A stretch of DNA of 64,000 nucleotides from Blastococcus capsensis (GCF_030165005.1 NZ_JASNNW010000007.1:186001-250000); one strand, 5' to 3'; numbered from the stretch's first letter, positions 1 through 8,285 are shown. Numbers and translations are program-made. Notes: generated from the sequence alone by a model not told the origin.

Positions 1-10
1 GCCGGGTAGC

Positions 11-29
11 TTAGGCTCTCCTAACTGAT
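11..29 (-). promoter_or_regulatory. Putative IdeR/DtxR iron box
   Basis: The stretch begins TTAGG, then four bases, then CCTAA, a perfect five-base inverted repeat of the IdeR half site. The TTAGG-N4-CCT spacing is the same as in the box before the iron-binding protein gene at 3.8 kb. It overlaps the stop codon of the ABC ATPase gene and lies 3' of that operon, so it would more naturally serve a minus-strand gene beyond the left edge of the window. Two short outer positions do not fit the 19-base consensus, so this is a moderate call. Confidence 0.45.
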
Positions 30-1145
30 CGGCTCGACGGCCCGTCGGCGCGTCGGGCCCGCACCGGCGGGACCGACGACGACGGCCGGCCCGGCACCCC
101 CCGCCGCATCGCCCGCGGCGGGGAAGGCGACGGCCGCACCGGACACCTCGATACCGACGTCCTGACCGACCGAGGGCAGGTCGGCGCCCTCCAGACGGGC
201 GGTGACGGAGCACCCGCCGGGGAGGTCGAGGCGCACCCGGGAGTCGTGGCCGTAGAAGTCGACGCTCCGCACCCGTCCGCGCGGCACGGCGCCGACCGGA
301 GGGACCAGCCGGAGCTGCTCCGGGCGCAGCAGGATGCGGGCCGGGCCCGGGACGGCGGCCCCCGTGACGACCAGGCTGCCCAGCACCGACTCCGCGCGCC
401 CGTCCCGGACGTCGGCGGCCAGGACGACCGACTCCCCCACGAACGCGGCCACGTCGAGGTCCGCCGGGCGCTGGTAGAGGGTGCGCGGGTCGCTCAGCTG
501 GACCAGCCGTCCCCCGCGCAGCACCGCGACCTGGTCGGCCATCGACAGCGCCTCCGCCTGGTCGTGGGTGACCAGCAACCCGGTGGCCCCGGCCGCGGTC
601 AGCGCCGCGCTGACGGCCTGCCGGGTCTCCTCGCGGAGGGCGGCGTCGAGGGAGGAGAAGGGCTCGTCGAGCAGCACCAGGGAGGGCTCGGGCGCCAGCG
701 CCCGGGCCAGCGCCACCCGCTGCTGCTGGCCGCCGGAGAGCTGGTGCGGCGACCGGTCGGACAGGGCGGCGTCCAGACCGACGAGGTCCAGCAGCTCGCG
801 GACCCGGCCGGAGTCGCGCCGCTGCTGCCGGGGCAGGCCGAAGGTGATGTTGCCGGCCACGGACAGGTGCGGGAACAGGCCGCCCTCCTGCGGGACGAAC
901 CCGATGCCGCGCTTGCGGGCGGGCACGCCCCTCCCCGCACCGGCCACGACGCGGTCGCCGAGGACGACGGTTCCGCTGTCGGGGTCGTCGAACCCGGCCA
1001 CCAACCGCAGCAGCGTCGTCTTGCCGCAGCCCGAGGGGCCCAGCAGGGCGACCAGGCCACCGGCCGGCACGTGCAGGTCCACCCCGGTGAGCACCGGGGT
1101 GGCACCGAAAGCCTTGGTCAGCGCGGTCACGGTGAGGGAGCTCAT
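21..1145 (-). CDS. fbpC: Iron(III) ABC transporter ATP-binding protein (FbpC type)
   Basis: This 374-residue ATPase would energise ferric iron import from the cytoplasmic face of the membrane. The Walker A motif GPSGCGKT is at about residues 36-43, followed by the signature LSGGQQQR, the Walker B region VLLDEPFSSLD and the switch histidine in LVTHDQAEALS. A C-terminal regulatory domain of about 120 residues follows, as is usual for the CUT1/Fbp subfamily. It starts within the last codons of the permease gene (ATGA overlap), so the two are translationally coupled. It is the last gene of a three-gene minus-strand operon of binding protein, permease and ATPase. The putrescine and sulfate ATPases are similar, but the Fbp-type binding protein upstream and the iron box favour iron. 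Confidence 0.88.
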   Translation of the reverse strand: MSSLTVTALTKAFGATPVLTGVDLHVPAGGLVALLGPSGCGKTTLLRLVAGFDDPDSGTVVLGDRVVAGAGRGVPARKRGIGFVPQEGGLFPHLSVAGNITFGLPRQQRRDSGRVRELLDLVGLDAALSDRSPHQLSGGQQQRVALARALAPEPSLVLLDEPFSSLDAALREETRQAVSAALTAAGATGLLVTHDQAEALSMADQVAVLRGGRLVQLSDPRTLYQRPADLDVAAFVGESVVLAADVRDGRAESVLGSLVVTGAAVPGPARILLRPEQLRLVPPVGAVPRGRVRSVDFYGHDSRVRLDLPGGCSVTARLEGADLPSVGQDVGIEVSGAAVAFPAAGDAAGGAGPAVVVGPAGAGPTRRRAVEPIS

Positions 1146-2638
1146 GGGGTCAGACCTCGTCGGGTGTCTCGGGACAGCAGCACGGTGGCAGGTACGGACA
1201 GCAGCACCATGACCACCGCGTACGGGGCGGCGGCCCCGTACTCGAAGGCACTGCTCGCCGACCAGAACGCCGTGGCCAGCGTCGTCGTACCGGTGGGCGC
1301 GAGCAGCAGGGTGGCGGTCAGCTCGGTGACCACCGCGAGGAAGACCAGCGCCGCCCCCGCGCCCATCCCGGGCGCGAGCAGCGGCAGGGTGACCCGGCGC
1401 AGCCGGTCGGCGCCCGAGGAGCCCAGCGACGCCGCCACGTCGTCGTACAGCGGCGGGGACTGCTCGACCGCCGCCCGGACGGGAACGACCGCCCGCGGGA
1501 GGAACAGGATGGCGTAGGCGGCGACCAGGACCGGCACGGTCTGGTACAGCCACGGGGTGGCCCGGATGCTGAGCGTCACCAGCGCCAGGGCGACGACGAT
1601 GCCGGGGACCGCGCTGCCGACGTAGGTGGCCCGCTCCAGCAACGTCGCCACCCGGCTCCGGGCGCGCACCGCGAGCCAGCCGGTGGGCAGCGCCATCGCC
1701 GTGGTGACCAGCGCCGCCGCGGCGGCCAGCGCCAGCGTGCTGGCCGTGGTGGCGGCGAGCTCGGCCGCGTCGAGGCTGCTGGAGGCGCCGGCGAGCAACC
1801 AGTACGCCATCCCGCCGAGGGGAACGAGCAGAGCCGCGGCCACCAGCACGGCGAGCGCGGCCAGCGCCGGGACGGTCAGCCGGCGCAGCGCGGTCGGCCG
1901 GACCGGGCGGACGGCGCCGCGACCGCTGCCGGCGTAGCCGCGGGCTCCTCGCAACCGCAGCTCCCCCACCAGCAGGAACAGGCACAGCAGCACGAGCACC
2001 CCGGCGAGCATCGTGGCCGCGGGCCCGTTGAAGGTCGCCCGGTACTGGTCGTAGATGGCGGTGGTGAAGGTGGGATACCGCAGCATCTGCAGCGCTCCGA
2101 ACTCGGCCAGCACGTGCAGCGCCACCAGGAGGCTGCCGCCGAGCAGTGCCACCCGCAGCTGCGGCAGCTGCACCCGCACGAACACCGCCCAGCCGGACAG
2201 GCCCAGTCCGCGGGCGGTCTCCTCGAGCGCCGGGTCCAAGCCGCGGAACGCGGCCACCGCGGGCAGGTAGACGAACGGGAAGTAGGACAGCGAGACGACC
2301 AGCAGCGCTCCGGCGTAGGTGTCCAGCCCGGGTAGCAGCGATATCCACGCGAAGCTGTTCACGAACGCCGGCACCGCCAGCGGGGCCACCAGCAGGACGT
2401 GCCAGGCCCGCCGGCCGGGGACCGTGGAGCGCTCGACCAGCCAGGCGGCCCCCACCCCGAGGACGGCGCACACGGCGACGGTGCCCAGCACCAGCCGGCC
2501 GGTGTTCCAGAGCAGTTCGGCGACCCGTGGTCGCAGCACCAGCTCACGGACGCCGGACCAGCCGACCTCGACGGTGTAGCCGGCGATGTAGCCCAGCGGC
2601 AGCAGCGCCAGGGCCGCGACGCAGACCGCCAGCGCCAC
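1142..2638 (-). CDS. fbpB: Iron(III) ABC transporter permease (FbpB type)
   Basis: The protein is an integral membrane permease of about 500 residues with two repeated permease halves and roughly twelve hydrophobic segments, the fused-dimer form typical of FbpB. An EETARGLG-type EAA loop in the first half and a DDVAASLG loop in the second are the contacts for the ATPase. The GTG at 2638 is the first standard start. However, the reading frame stays open upstream with a Pro/Arg-rich cytoplasmic leader of normal character back to a CTG at 2752 that overlaps the stop of the binding-protein gene as CTGA. A non-canonical CTG start is therefore plausible. The gene ends overlapping the ATPase start. 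Confidence 0.85.
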   Translation of the reverse strand: MALAVCVAALALLPLGYIAGYTVEVGWSGVRELVLRPRVAELLWNTGRLVLGTVAVCAVLGVGAAWLVERSTVPGRRAWHVLLVAPLAVPAFVNSFAWISLLPGLDTYAGALLVVSLSYFPFVYLPAVAAFRGLDPALEETARGLGLSGWAVFVRVQLPQLRVALLGGSLLVALHVLAEFGALQMLRYPTFTTAIYDQYRATFNGPAATMLAGVLVLLCLFLLVGELRLRGARGYAGSGRGAVRPVRPTALRRLTVPALAALAVLVAAALLVPLGGMAYWLLAGASSSLDAAELAATTASTLALAAAAALVTTAMALPTGWLAVRARSRVATLLERATYVGSAVPGIVVALALVTLSIRATPWLYQTVPVLVAAYAILFLPRAVVPVRAAVEQSPPLYDDVAASLGSSGADRLRRVTLPLLAPGMGAGAALVFLAVVTELTATLLLAPTGTTTLATAFWSASSAFEYGAAAPYAVVMVLLSVPATVLLSRDTRRGLTP

Positions 2639-2748
2639 GGTGACCGGGGACCGCCGCAGCCGCCGGCGTCCGCGCGCGGACGCACCGGAGCCCCGGGGCG
2701 CCGGGGGTACCGGCGCTCCGGGGCTCGCGGTGCCGAGCGTGGGAGCGG

Positions 2749-3759
2749 TCAGAGCAGGCCCACTTCCTGCATCAGCTCGGTGACCTGCGGGGCGTCGAGG
2801 GCGCCGGGGTCGACCTCGGGGGCCTCCAGCTCGGCCAGCGGCGGCAGCACGTCGGCCGACTCGACGCCGGTGCCCACCGCGTACTCCAGGGCGTCGCTGT
2901 CGGCCAGTCGCTCCTGGGCCGCGCGGTCGGTCAGGTAGGCGACCAGCCGCTGTGCCTGATCGGGCTGGTCGGAGGAGGCGAGGACCCCCGCGCCGGAGAC
3001 GCTGAGGAAGGCGCCCGGGTCGGAGTTGCCGAAGTAGTGCAGCTCGGCGTCGTCACCCACGAGGCCGCCCTCGGCCTGGTCGCGGTACCAGTAGTAGTGG
3101 TACATGACCCCGAGGTCGATCTCGCCCTCGTCGACCGCCTTCATCACCGCGGTGTTGCTGGCGTAGATCTCGGCGTTGCGCTCCAGGCCGGTCAGCCACT
3201 GCCTGGTGGCGTCCTCGCCCTCGAGGGCCAGCACCGCGCTGACGATGGCCTGGAAGTCCGCGCCGCCGGCCGCGACGCCCACGCGCCCCTCGTACTGCGG
3301 GTCGGCCAGTTCGAGGATGGAGGTGGGCAGCTGGTCCTCGCTGACCGCCTCGGGGCTGTAGGCCAGCACGGTGGAGCGGGCGGCGAAACCGACCCAGTTC
3401 CCCGACGACGGCCGGAACTGCTCGTCGACCTGGCCCAGGGCCTCCTCGTCCAGCGGCGCCAGCAGGCCGGCCTGGTCGACGACGTCGATGGCCGGGCTGT
3501 TCTCGGTGAGGAAGACGTCGGCCGGCGAGGCGTCGCCCTCCTCGACGATCTGGTTGGCCAGCTCGGAGTCGTTGGCGTCGCGGAACTCGAGCTCGATGCC
3601 CGTCTCCTCGGTGAAGTCGGCGAGCATCGTGCGCACCAGGCTCTCGTGCTGGGCGCTGTAGACGGTCAGCGTGTCGGCGTCCGAACCACAGGCGGCCAGC
3701 GACGCCGAGAGGGTGAGGGTGGAGAGGGCGCCGACGGTCGCGCGGCCGAGCCTGGTCAC
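2749..3759 (-). CDS. fbpA: Iron(III) ABC transporter substrate-binding lipoprotein (FbpA type)
   Basis: This 336-residue secreted binding protein captures ferric iron and delivers it to the FbpBC permease. The GTG at 3759 is chosen because AGGAGG sits six bases upstream; the frame is open further upstream but has no such site. Positively charged residues and a hydrophobic stretch lead to a lipobox (SLAAC) near residue 24, so the mature protein should be membrane-anchored. The mature part opens with LTVYSAQ, usual for this family, and carries the MYHYYWYR tyrosine cluster near the region that binds iron in FbpA proteins. It is the first gene of the operon, and an iron box lies just upstream, which predicts repression by IdeR when iron is plentiful. 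Confidence 0.88.
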   Translation of the reverse strand: MTRLGRATVGALSTLTLSASLAACGSDADTLTVYSAQHESLVRTMLADFTEETGIELEFRDANDSELANQIVEEGDASPADVFLTENSPAIDVVDQAGLLAPLDEEALGQVDEQFRPSSGNWVGFAARSTVLAYSPEAVSEDQLPTSILELADPQYEGRVGVAAGGADFQAIVSAVLALEGEDATRQWLTGLERNAEIYASNTAVMKAVDEGEIDLGVMYHYYWYRDQAEGGLVGDDAELHYFGNSDPGAFLSVSGAGVLASSDQPDQAQRLVAYLTDRAAQERLADSDALEYAVGTGVESADVLPPLAELEAPEVDPGALDAPQVTELMQEVGLL

Positions 3760-3776
3760 GAAAGTCCTCCTGCAGA

Positions 3777-3794
3777 TAGGCAAGGCACACCTAA
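3777..3794 (-). promoter_or_regulatory. Putative IdeR iron box of the fbp operon
   Basis: Read on the minus strand this is TTAGGTGTGCCTTGCCTA, which agrees with 14 of 19 positions of the IdeR/DtxR consensus TTAGGTTAGCCTAACCTAA. It lies 18 bases before the GTG start of the binding-protein gene, where a bound repressor would block transcription or initiation. The gene it controls is an iron importer, which strengthens the call. Confidence 0.7.
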
Positions 3795-3858
3795 GCATGC
3801 GCGCTCCCGCCCCGGCCAGCCGCCAGGGTCGCGTGGGCCGTGGGCTACAACGGAGCAC

Positions 3859-4314
3859 ATGCGCTCTCCCGACGCCGACGGCCCGCGCCTGCGCCGTGCC
3901 CGGTTCGCCGACCTGACGCCGTTCGAGGTGTACGCGCTGTGCCGCCTCCGGGTGGACGTGTTCGTCGTCGAGCAGCAGTGCCCCTACCCGGAGCTGGACG
4001 GCCGCGACGTCGAGCCGGCCACCGAGCACCTGTGGCTCGAGGACGGCGGCGCGGTGCTGGCGACCATCCGGGTGCTCGACGACGGCACCTCGCGGGCCAT
4101 CGGCCGGGTAGCCACCGCGGCGGCCGCGCGCGGCCGCGGGCTGGCCGCCCGGCTGATCCAGCAGGCGATCGCCGACTACGGCGACGGCAAGCTCACGCTG
4201 GGCGCCCAGGCCCACCTCGAGGAGTGGTACGCGCGCTTCGGCTTCCGGCGCAGCGGCCCCGGCTACGTCGAGGACGGCATCCCGCACCTGCCGATGCGGC
4301 GCGAGATGTCGTGA
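3859..4314 (+). CDS. GNAT family N-acetyltransferase (ElaA-like)
   Basis: The 151-residue protein matches the ElaA group of GNAT acetyltransferases. The N-terminal half has the characteristic FEVYALCRLRVDVFVVEQ and CPYPELDGRD segments, and the acetyl-CoA loop appears as RGRGLAARL near residues 93-101. The C-terminus carries YARFGFRRSGPGYVEDGIPH, typical of the family. ATG 3859 is the first start that preserves the conserved N-terminus; the frame is open much further upstream but that part is antisense to the iron operon. The substrate is not known for this group. It is transcribed divergently from the fbp operon and stands alone. Confidence 0.85.
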   Translation: MRSPDADGPRLRRARFADLTPFEVYALCRLRVDVFVVEQQCPYPELDGRDVEPATEHLWLEDGGAVLATIRVLDDGTSRAIGRVATAAAARGRGLAARLIQQAIADYGDGKLTLGAQAHLEEWYARFGFRRSGPGYVEDGIPHLPMRREMS

Positions 4315-4552
4315 CCGGACGCCGCCACCGGCACGGGTCCGCCGCGTCCGCCCAGGTCGCACGCCCGGTCGGCGGCCATCCCGGACGCCTCCGTCCGTCG
4401 GCGGACAGGGCCCGCCAGCCGTAGGTCCGCGAGCTCGGCCGCGACCGGCCCCACCGGGGCACCCGCCTCCCCGGTCCGCGCCGGTGCTGTGGACGGGGAA
4501 GGTGCTACCCCGCTCGCTGTGGTCATCTCCAGGGCGCCACAGGTTCTCGTCC

Positions 4553-4596
4553 GAAGGTCTGCCTCTGAGTGCAGATGCACTCAGAGGCAGACCTTC
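4553..4596. repeat. Perfect 21-bp inverted repeat with a 2-nt spacer
   Basis: The arms at 4553-4573 and 4576-4596 are exact reverse complements, separated by GA, making a 44-base near-palindrome. It lies in a 407-base gap (4315-4721) between the acetyltransferase and the TetR-type regulator, both on the plus strand, and nothing else recognisable is in this gap. No run of T follows on either strand, so it is not a standard intrinsic terminator. Its arms are only moderately GC-rich, unlike the surroundings, which suggests an operator, a transcription stop of another type, or a relic of a mobile element. Confidence 0.85.
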
Positions 4597-4721
4597 CGGG
4601 GAGCACGTCCCGACGGGGGGAAGCGCGCCGGGACGGCCAGGACGGCGAGTGCCCGCGTCGCCGGCGGGCGCTCCGACGCAGGCCCCTTGACGGCAGGAAC
4701 AGGAGGCTAGACCCTGTAGCC

Positions 4722-5348
4722 GTGGCTACGGCACCAAGCCGGACGGATCGCGTGGCACGCCGGCGTGCCGCCGTCGTCGCCGAGGCACTGGAGCACGGCC
4801 AGGCACTGATGGCCGCGGACGGCGTCGGCGCGTTGAGCGTCTCCGAGGTCGCCCGGCGGATGGGCATCCGCGGCCCGTCGCTCTACAAGTACTTCCCCTC
4901 GCGGCACGCCTTCTACGACGCGCTCTTCGCCCGAGGCCTGACCGCGCAGCAGGCGGCGGTCCGTTCCGCGGTCGACGGGCTCCCGCGGGGAGTCCCGCGG
5001 ATCCGCGCCGGGGCGGCGGCCGTCGTCCACTGGGCGGTCGAGCACCCCGCACTGGCCCATCTGCTGCACTGGCGCCCGGTGCCCGGCTTCGAGCCCTCGC
5101 CCGCCGTCTTCGCGCCCTCGGTCGACGAGATGGCCGATGTGCGGGCGGAGTTCGCCGAGGCCGTGCGCCTGGGCCAGCTCCACCCCTCGGCCGACTCCGA
5201 CGACACGGTGCGCCTCTACACCGTCGTCCTGAGCGGGCTGATCTCCCAGCAGCTGGCCAACCAGCCCGGCGCGCCCTTCGCCGAGGGCGTGTTCAGCCGG
5301 CTCACCGACGCAGCGATCGACCTGTTCCTCTCCGCCTACGCACCCTGA
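4722..5348 (+). CDS. TetR/AcrR family transcriptional regulator
   Basis: The roughly 208-residue protein has an N-terminal TetR helix-turn-helix with the pattern LSVSEVARRMGIRGPSLYKYF at about residues 40-60, then a C-terminal ligand/dimer domain of the WHG type (TetR_C_13), containing HPALAHLLHW and a final LTDAAIDLFLSAY helix. The start is uncertain. GTG 4722 has AGGAGG about 15 bases upstream, rather far, and a GTG at 4752 is an alternative. The gene ends ten bases before the SRPBCC gene on the same strand, so the two probably form an operon and the regulator may control it. The ligand cannot be told from sequence. Confidence 0.82.
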   Translation: MATAPSRTDRVARRRAAVVAEALEHGQALMAADGVGALSVSEVARRMGIRGPSLYKYFPSRHAFYDALFARGLTAQQAAVRSAVDGLPRGVPRIRAGAAAVVHWAVEHPALAHLLHWRPVPGFEPSPAVFAPSVDEMADVRAEFAEAVRLGQLHPSADSDDTVRLYTVVLSGLISQQLANQPGAPFAEGVFSRLTDAAIDLFLSAYAP

Positions 5349-5357
5349 GGAGTCGCC

Positions 5358-6038
5358 ATGCAGACCCTGGACCGCGACGAGGTCAGCACCGTCGCCGCCG
5401 CCCCACCCGAGAAGGTCTACGCCCTCGTCGCAGACGTGACCCGCACGCCCGACTTCAGCCCCGACCTGGTCAGCTGCCGCTGGCTGGACGGCGCGACCGG
5501 CCCGGCGGTGGGGGCCCGCTTCGAGGCCGTCAACACCACCGCTGCGGGCCGGCGGTGGAGGAACCGACCGGTCGTCACCGCCGCCGACCCGGGCCGGGAA
5601 TTCGCGTTCGTCCGCACCGAGCCCTTCGCCGGGACGATCGCCTGGCGGTACCGCTTCGAGCCGGTCGACGGAGGCACGCGGGTGGTGGAGAGCTACGACG
5701 TGGAGCGGCCGGTGACGCGGGTGGGCTGGTTCGTCATCGAGAAGGTGTTCCGCGCCGGAGACCGCCGGGAGGCACTGCGGGCCGGCATGGTGACGACCCT
5801 GGAGCGGCTGCGCGCCGCGGCCGAGGCGCCCGCCGGGAGGACCGGCAGGGCACTCGGGAGTGACGGATCAGACCGGCTCGGCGCAGAGGATGGTGCCGGG
5901 CTCACGCGGTCGCCACGTTCGCCGTGCTCACCCGTCGACCGGCGTCAGACCGGCGCCGTCGCGACCACGGGCGCGGACGCCGGTGCGCCGATGTCCTCAG
6001 CGGCCTCGTCGTTGCTCGTGCCGACGAGCAGGATGTAG
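5358..6038 (+). CDS. SRPBCC (START/polyketide cyclase-like) family protein
   Basis: The first 150 residues form an SRPBCC lipid/ligand-binding fold: VSTVAAAPPEKVYALVADV at the start, a central ARFEAVN strand region and a final long helix REALRAGMVTTLERL. Such proteins bind hydrophobic ligands in the cytoplasm; no substrate is evident. The start ATG 5358 has a good GAGG site. After the domain ends near residue 160 the frame stays open for about 65 residues of low-complexity sequence, and the last 94 bases run antisense to the small membrane protein gene at 5945-6166. The tail may therefore be the product of a lost stop codon rather than functional protein. Confidence 0.75.
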   Translation: MQTLDRDEVSTVAAAPPEKVYALVADVTRTPDFSPDLVSCRWLDGATGPAVGARFEAVNTTAAGRRWRNRPVVTAADPGREFAFVRTEPFAGTIAWRYRFEPVDGGTRVVESYDVERPVTRVGWFVIEKVFRAGDRREALRAGMVTTLERLRAAAEAPAGRTGRALGSDGSDRLGAEDGAGLTRSPRSPCSPVDRRQTGAVATTGADAGAPMSSAASSLLVPTSRM

Positions 6039-6166
6039 GCGAACACCGCGGCGATCACCAGCAGGATGGCCAGCGGGATGAGGATCCGGCCGCGCCGCCG
6101 TCCCTCCGGGGAGGCGCCAGCCGCCTCGGGTCGGTCGTCGCGGCCGTGGTCGTCGGGATGCGACAT
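5945..6166 (-). CDS. Small single-pass membrane protein
   Basis: The 73-residue product has a charged, Arg/Asp/Glu-rich N-terminal part of about 27 residues, one strong membrane helix at about residues 28-50 (ILIPLAILLVIAAVFAYILL) and a short acidic then Ala/Pro/Val-rich tail. It would sit with its basic segment in the cytoplasm. The function is unknown. An AGGAGGCTTCGC ribosome site precedes the ATG at 6166, supporting a real gene. It is convergent with and partly antisense to the tail of the SRPBCC gene. Confidence 0.65.
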   Translation of the reverse strand: MSHPDDHGRDDRPEAAGASPEGRRRGRILIPLAILLVIAAVFAYILLVGTSNDEAAEDIGAPASAPVVATAPV

Positions 6167-6287
6167 GCGAAGCCTCCTGGGAATCGGGGAGCGGCCGGGT
6201 GACCGCCGTCCCCGGCTCCATGCCCACGGCGTCGGCGGTCACTCCTCCCGACGCGCACAGGCAGTCGAGGACGGGGACGATCGGACC

Positions 6288-6569
6288 ATGACCACTGCCA
6301 CCTGGAACGGCCTCGTCGTCGCCGAGTCCGACGACATCGTCACGATCGAGGGCAACGCCTACTTCCCGCGGGACGCGGTGCGCGACGACGTCCTGCGACC
6401 CTCGGAGACGCACAGCGTGTGCCCCTGGAAGGGCACGGCGTCCTACTTCAGCCTGGAGGTCGACGGCCAGGTCAACCGGGACGCGGCCTGGTGCTACCCC
6501 GAGCCGAAGGACGCTGCCCGGGAGATCGCCGGGCGCGTGGCCTTCTGGAAGGGCGTCGAGGTGCGCTGA
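6288..6569 (+). CDS. DUF427 domain-containing protein
   Basis: The 93-residue protein is a compact DUF427 domain: it opens with a short strand followed by WNGLVVAESD, then GNAYFPRDAVR, SVCPWKGTASYFSLEV and the closing AWCYPEPKDAA and VAFWKGVEV. The conserved Cys-Pro-Trp-Lys and Tyr-Pro segments are present. The domain length is normal for the family. ATG 6288 follows a weak purine stretch. No enzyme activity is established for these widespread small cytoplasmic proteins. It stands alone between convergent minus-strand genes. Confidence 0.85.
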   Translation: MTTATWNGLVVAESDDIVTIEGNAYFPRDAVRDDVLRPSETHSVCPWKGTASYFSLEVDGQVNRDAAWCYPEPKDAAREIAGRVAFWKGVEVR

Positions 6570-6575
6570 CCGCCC

Positions 6576-6986
6576 TCAGCGGGCCGGGCGGCTACCGGCG
6601 AGCTCGCGGGCCGACGCTGCGGCGTCGGAATCGAGCTGCCGGGCGACGGCCTCGGTGAAGGAGTCGTAGGCCTGCTGCGGGCTGCCGCCGAGGGCGGCGG
6701 CGATCTGGTCCCAGTCGGCGCCGCCGCGCAGCGCGGCGCGGATGCCGACCAGCTGGCTGTCGTGCGCCTTGCGGGAGACGACCTCGCCGAGGGCCAGGAG
6801 CTCCAGGGCCTCGTGGACGTCGAGCTGGGTGCCGGTGTCGCGGAGGGTCGCGGCCCACGGGTCGTCGTCGTCGCGGACGGTGTTGAGCGCGGTGTCGCCG
6901 TTGTCGCGGCGACTGAGGAAGTCCAGCCGGGTCGCGGCCGTCGTCAGCGAGAACTCCGCCTCGAGGGCCTCGGGTGTGATGCTCAT
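6576..6986 (-). CDS. Hypothetical protein with a predicted HTH-like C-terminal half
   Basis: This 136-residue cytoplasmic protein is not assigned to a named family. The N-terminal half is acidic and starts with MSITPEALEAEFSL. The C-terminal half contains LRGGADWDQIAAALGGSPQQAYDSF at about residues 86-110, which has the spacing of a helix-turn-helix seen in small actinobacterial proteins (a Trp-x-x-Ile helix, then a Gly turn). It converges with the DUF427 gene, leaving only a few bases between the stops. DNA binding is an inference. Confidence 0.65.
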   Translation of the reverse strand: MSITPEALEAEFSLTTAATRLDFLSRRDNGDTALNTVRDDDDPWAATLRDTGTQLDVHEALELLALGEVVSRKAHDSQLVGIRAALRGGADWDQIAAALGGSPQQAYDSFTEAVARQLDSDAAASARELAGSRPAR

Positions 6987-7053
6987 GCGTCCAAGCTTCC
7001 CCTCCCGGCTCGGCGTGCCAAACCCGCGGACGGGGCGATCTCGGACACGCCGA

Positions 7054-7084
7054 GGGCCCGCACCCTCCGTGCGGGTGCGGGCCC
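7054..7084 (-). terminator. GC-rich hairpin terminator
   Basis: Arms GGGCCCGCACCC and its exact complement (12 bp) enclose a 7-base loop. The hairpin lies about 30 bases downstream of the stop of the ferritin-like gene on the minus strand. There is no clear T-run, as is common in high-GC actinobacteria. Confidence 0.6.
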
Positions 7085-7115
7085 TGCGGTCCCCTCCGGG
7101 GTGAGGGGGTGGTGC

Positions 7116-8090
7116 TCAGCTGCTGACGCCGACCGCTTCCTTGGCCAGGGCGGCCAGCTGGGTCTGCGCGGCGCTGGCCACGTTGGCCCGGTTCTTGTGG
7201 GCCTCCTCGTAGCTGATGACGACGCGGATGTCGTGCGGCGTCTTCAGGTCCTTGATCGCCTTCACGGCGTCGCCGACGGAGAGATTGTCGTAGTTCTTGA
7301 TCGGCAGCTCGTCGGCGGAGACGTCGCCGAGCTCCTCCCGGGCCGTCCGGGCGGCCTTGGCGACATCCTTGTCGCCCTCACGGTTCGCGACCTGCTCGGC
7401 CCGGCGCAGCGAGGCGCTGCGGCCGGCGGTCAGGGTCTCGCGGACGGCGTCGGTCAACGCGGCGGCCCGGTCGGTGACGGCGGAGAACCGGTCGGAGGTC
7501 TCCTCACCGGCGTGCTTCACCGTGTCGACGGCGTTGTTGACCGTGTTGGCCCAGAAGCGCACCGGCGCGTTGACGCCGCGGGCGACGGCACCGGCGACCT
7601 TCTGCACCGGGGTGGCGACGAGGGCGGCGGGGCCGCCCAGGGCCTCCTCGGCGAGGACGACGGTCAGCCACTCGACGGTCGCCTTGTGGGCGTCGACGAG
7701 CTTCTCGGCGAGCTGGCGGACCTTGGTCTCACCGGCGGTGTCGGCCAGCACCTTGAGGTAGGTGGCGCGGTCGAGCAGCTGGTGCTCGAGCTGCAGGTCC
7801 TGCAGCAGTGCCTCCTCGACCGAGGTGGCCTGCTCGAAAGTGGCCTTGAGAGCGGCGGAGAGCCGGCCGACCACCGGGGTGACGACGTCGGGGACCCCAC
7901 CCACCGCGCGCAGCTGCTCGGTGATCTCCAGCGAGCGGGCGGCGGCGTTGTCGGCGTTCTGGGTCAGCTCGCGACGGACGGCGTCGGTACGAGCCTGCGA
8001 GATGCGGGTGCGTGCGATCTGCTCCTCGGTCTGCGTGAGCAGGGCGAGGGCGCGCAGCTGGTTGATGATCTTGGCGTTGTCGTCGGTCAC
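7116..8090 (-). CDS. Ferritin-like helical protein
   Basis: The 324-residue protein is almost entirely helical and resembles the ferritin-like domain proteins found in Geodermatophilaceae. The first about 165 residues contain repeated ExxxH-type helices (LQLEHQLLDRATYLKVLAD and KLVDAHKATVEWLTVVLAEE) that could form a four-helix bundle. A middle Ala/Val-rich amphipathic region follows. The last about 60 residues make a small separate domain with DELPIKNYDNLSVGDAVKAI and VISYEEAHKNR, a module that also occurs in other small actinobacterial proteins. The start is GTG 8090; a weak GGAG lies well upstream. A metal or stress role is an inference. Confidence 0.65.
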   Translation of the reverse strand: MTDDNAKIINQLRALALLTQTEEQIARTRISQARTDAVRRELTQNADNAAARSLEITEQLRAVGGVPDVVTPVVGRLSAALKATFEQATSVEEALLQDLQLEHQLLDRATYLKVLADTAGETKVRQLAEKLVDAHKATVEWLTVVLAEEALGGPAALVATPVQKVAGAVARGVNAPVRFWANTVNNAVDTVKHAGEETSDRFSAVTDRAAALTDAVRETLTAGRSASLRRAEQVANREGDKDVAKAARTAREELGDVSADELPIKNYDNLSVGDAVKAIKDLKTPHDIRVVISYEEAHKNRANVASAAQTQLAALAKEAVGVSS

Positions 8091-8285
8091 GAGAGATGCA
8101 GCTCCAAGGACGTGGGGATGACCTGACGGTCTCTTGCATGCCCCACATCCGCGGAGTGCTAACTACTGCAAGCAGATTGCTAGCAGTGAGCCTCGTCACC
8201 CGGACGGGTGAATCCGCCGCGGGGTGGCCCAGACAGTTGCGCTCTGGGTCGCCCCGGACTCGGAGCACAACTGCCCGCAGAGCCC

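Noticed and set aside
246-1517. Long plus-strand frames over the iron transporter genes
   Set aside because: They are antisense to conserved minus-strand proteins and show only repetitive Arg/Ala/Gly/Gln-rich text without family motifs.
8150-8200. TGCTAAC...GCTAGCA-like symmetry before the ferritin-like gene
   Set aside because: The arms are imperfect and short; I could not support a specific regulator site.
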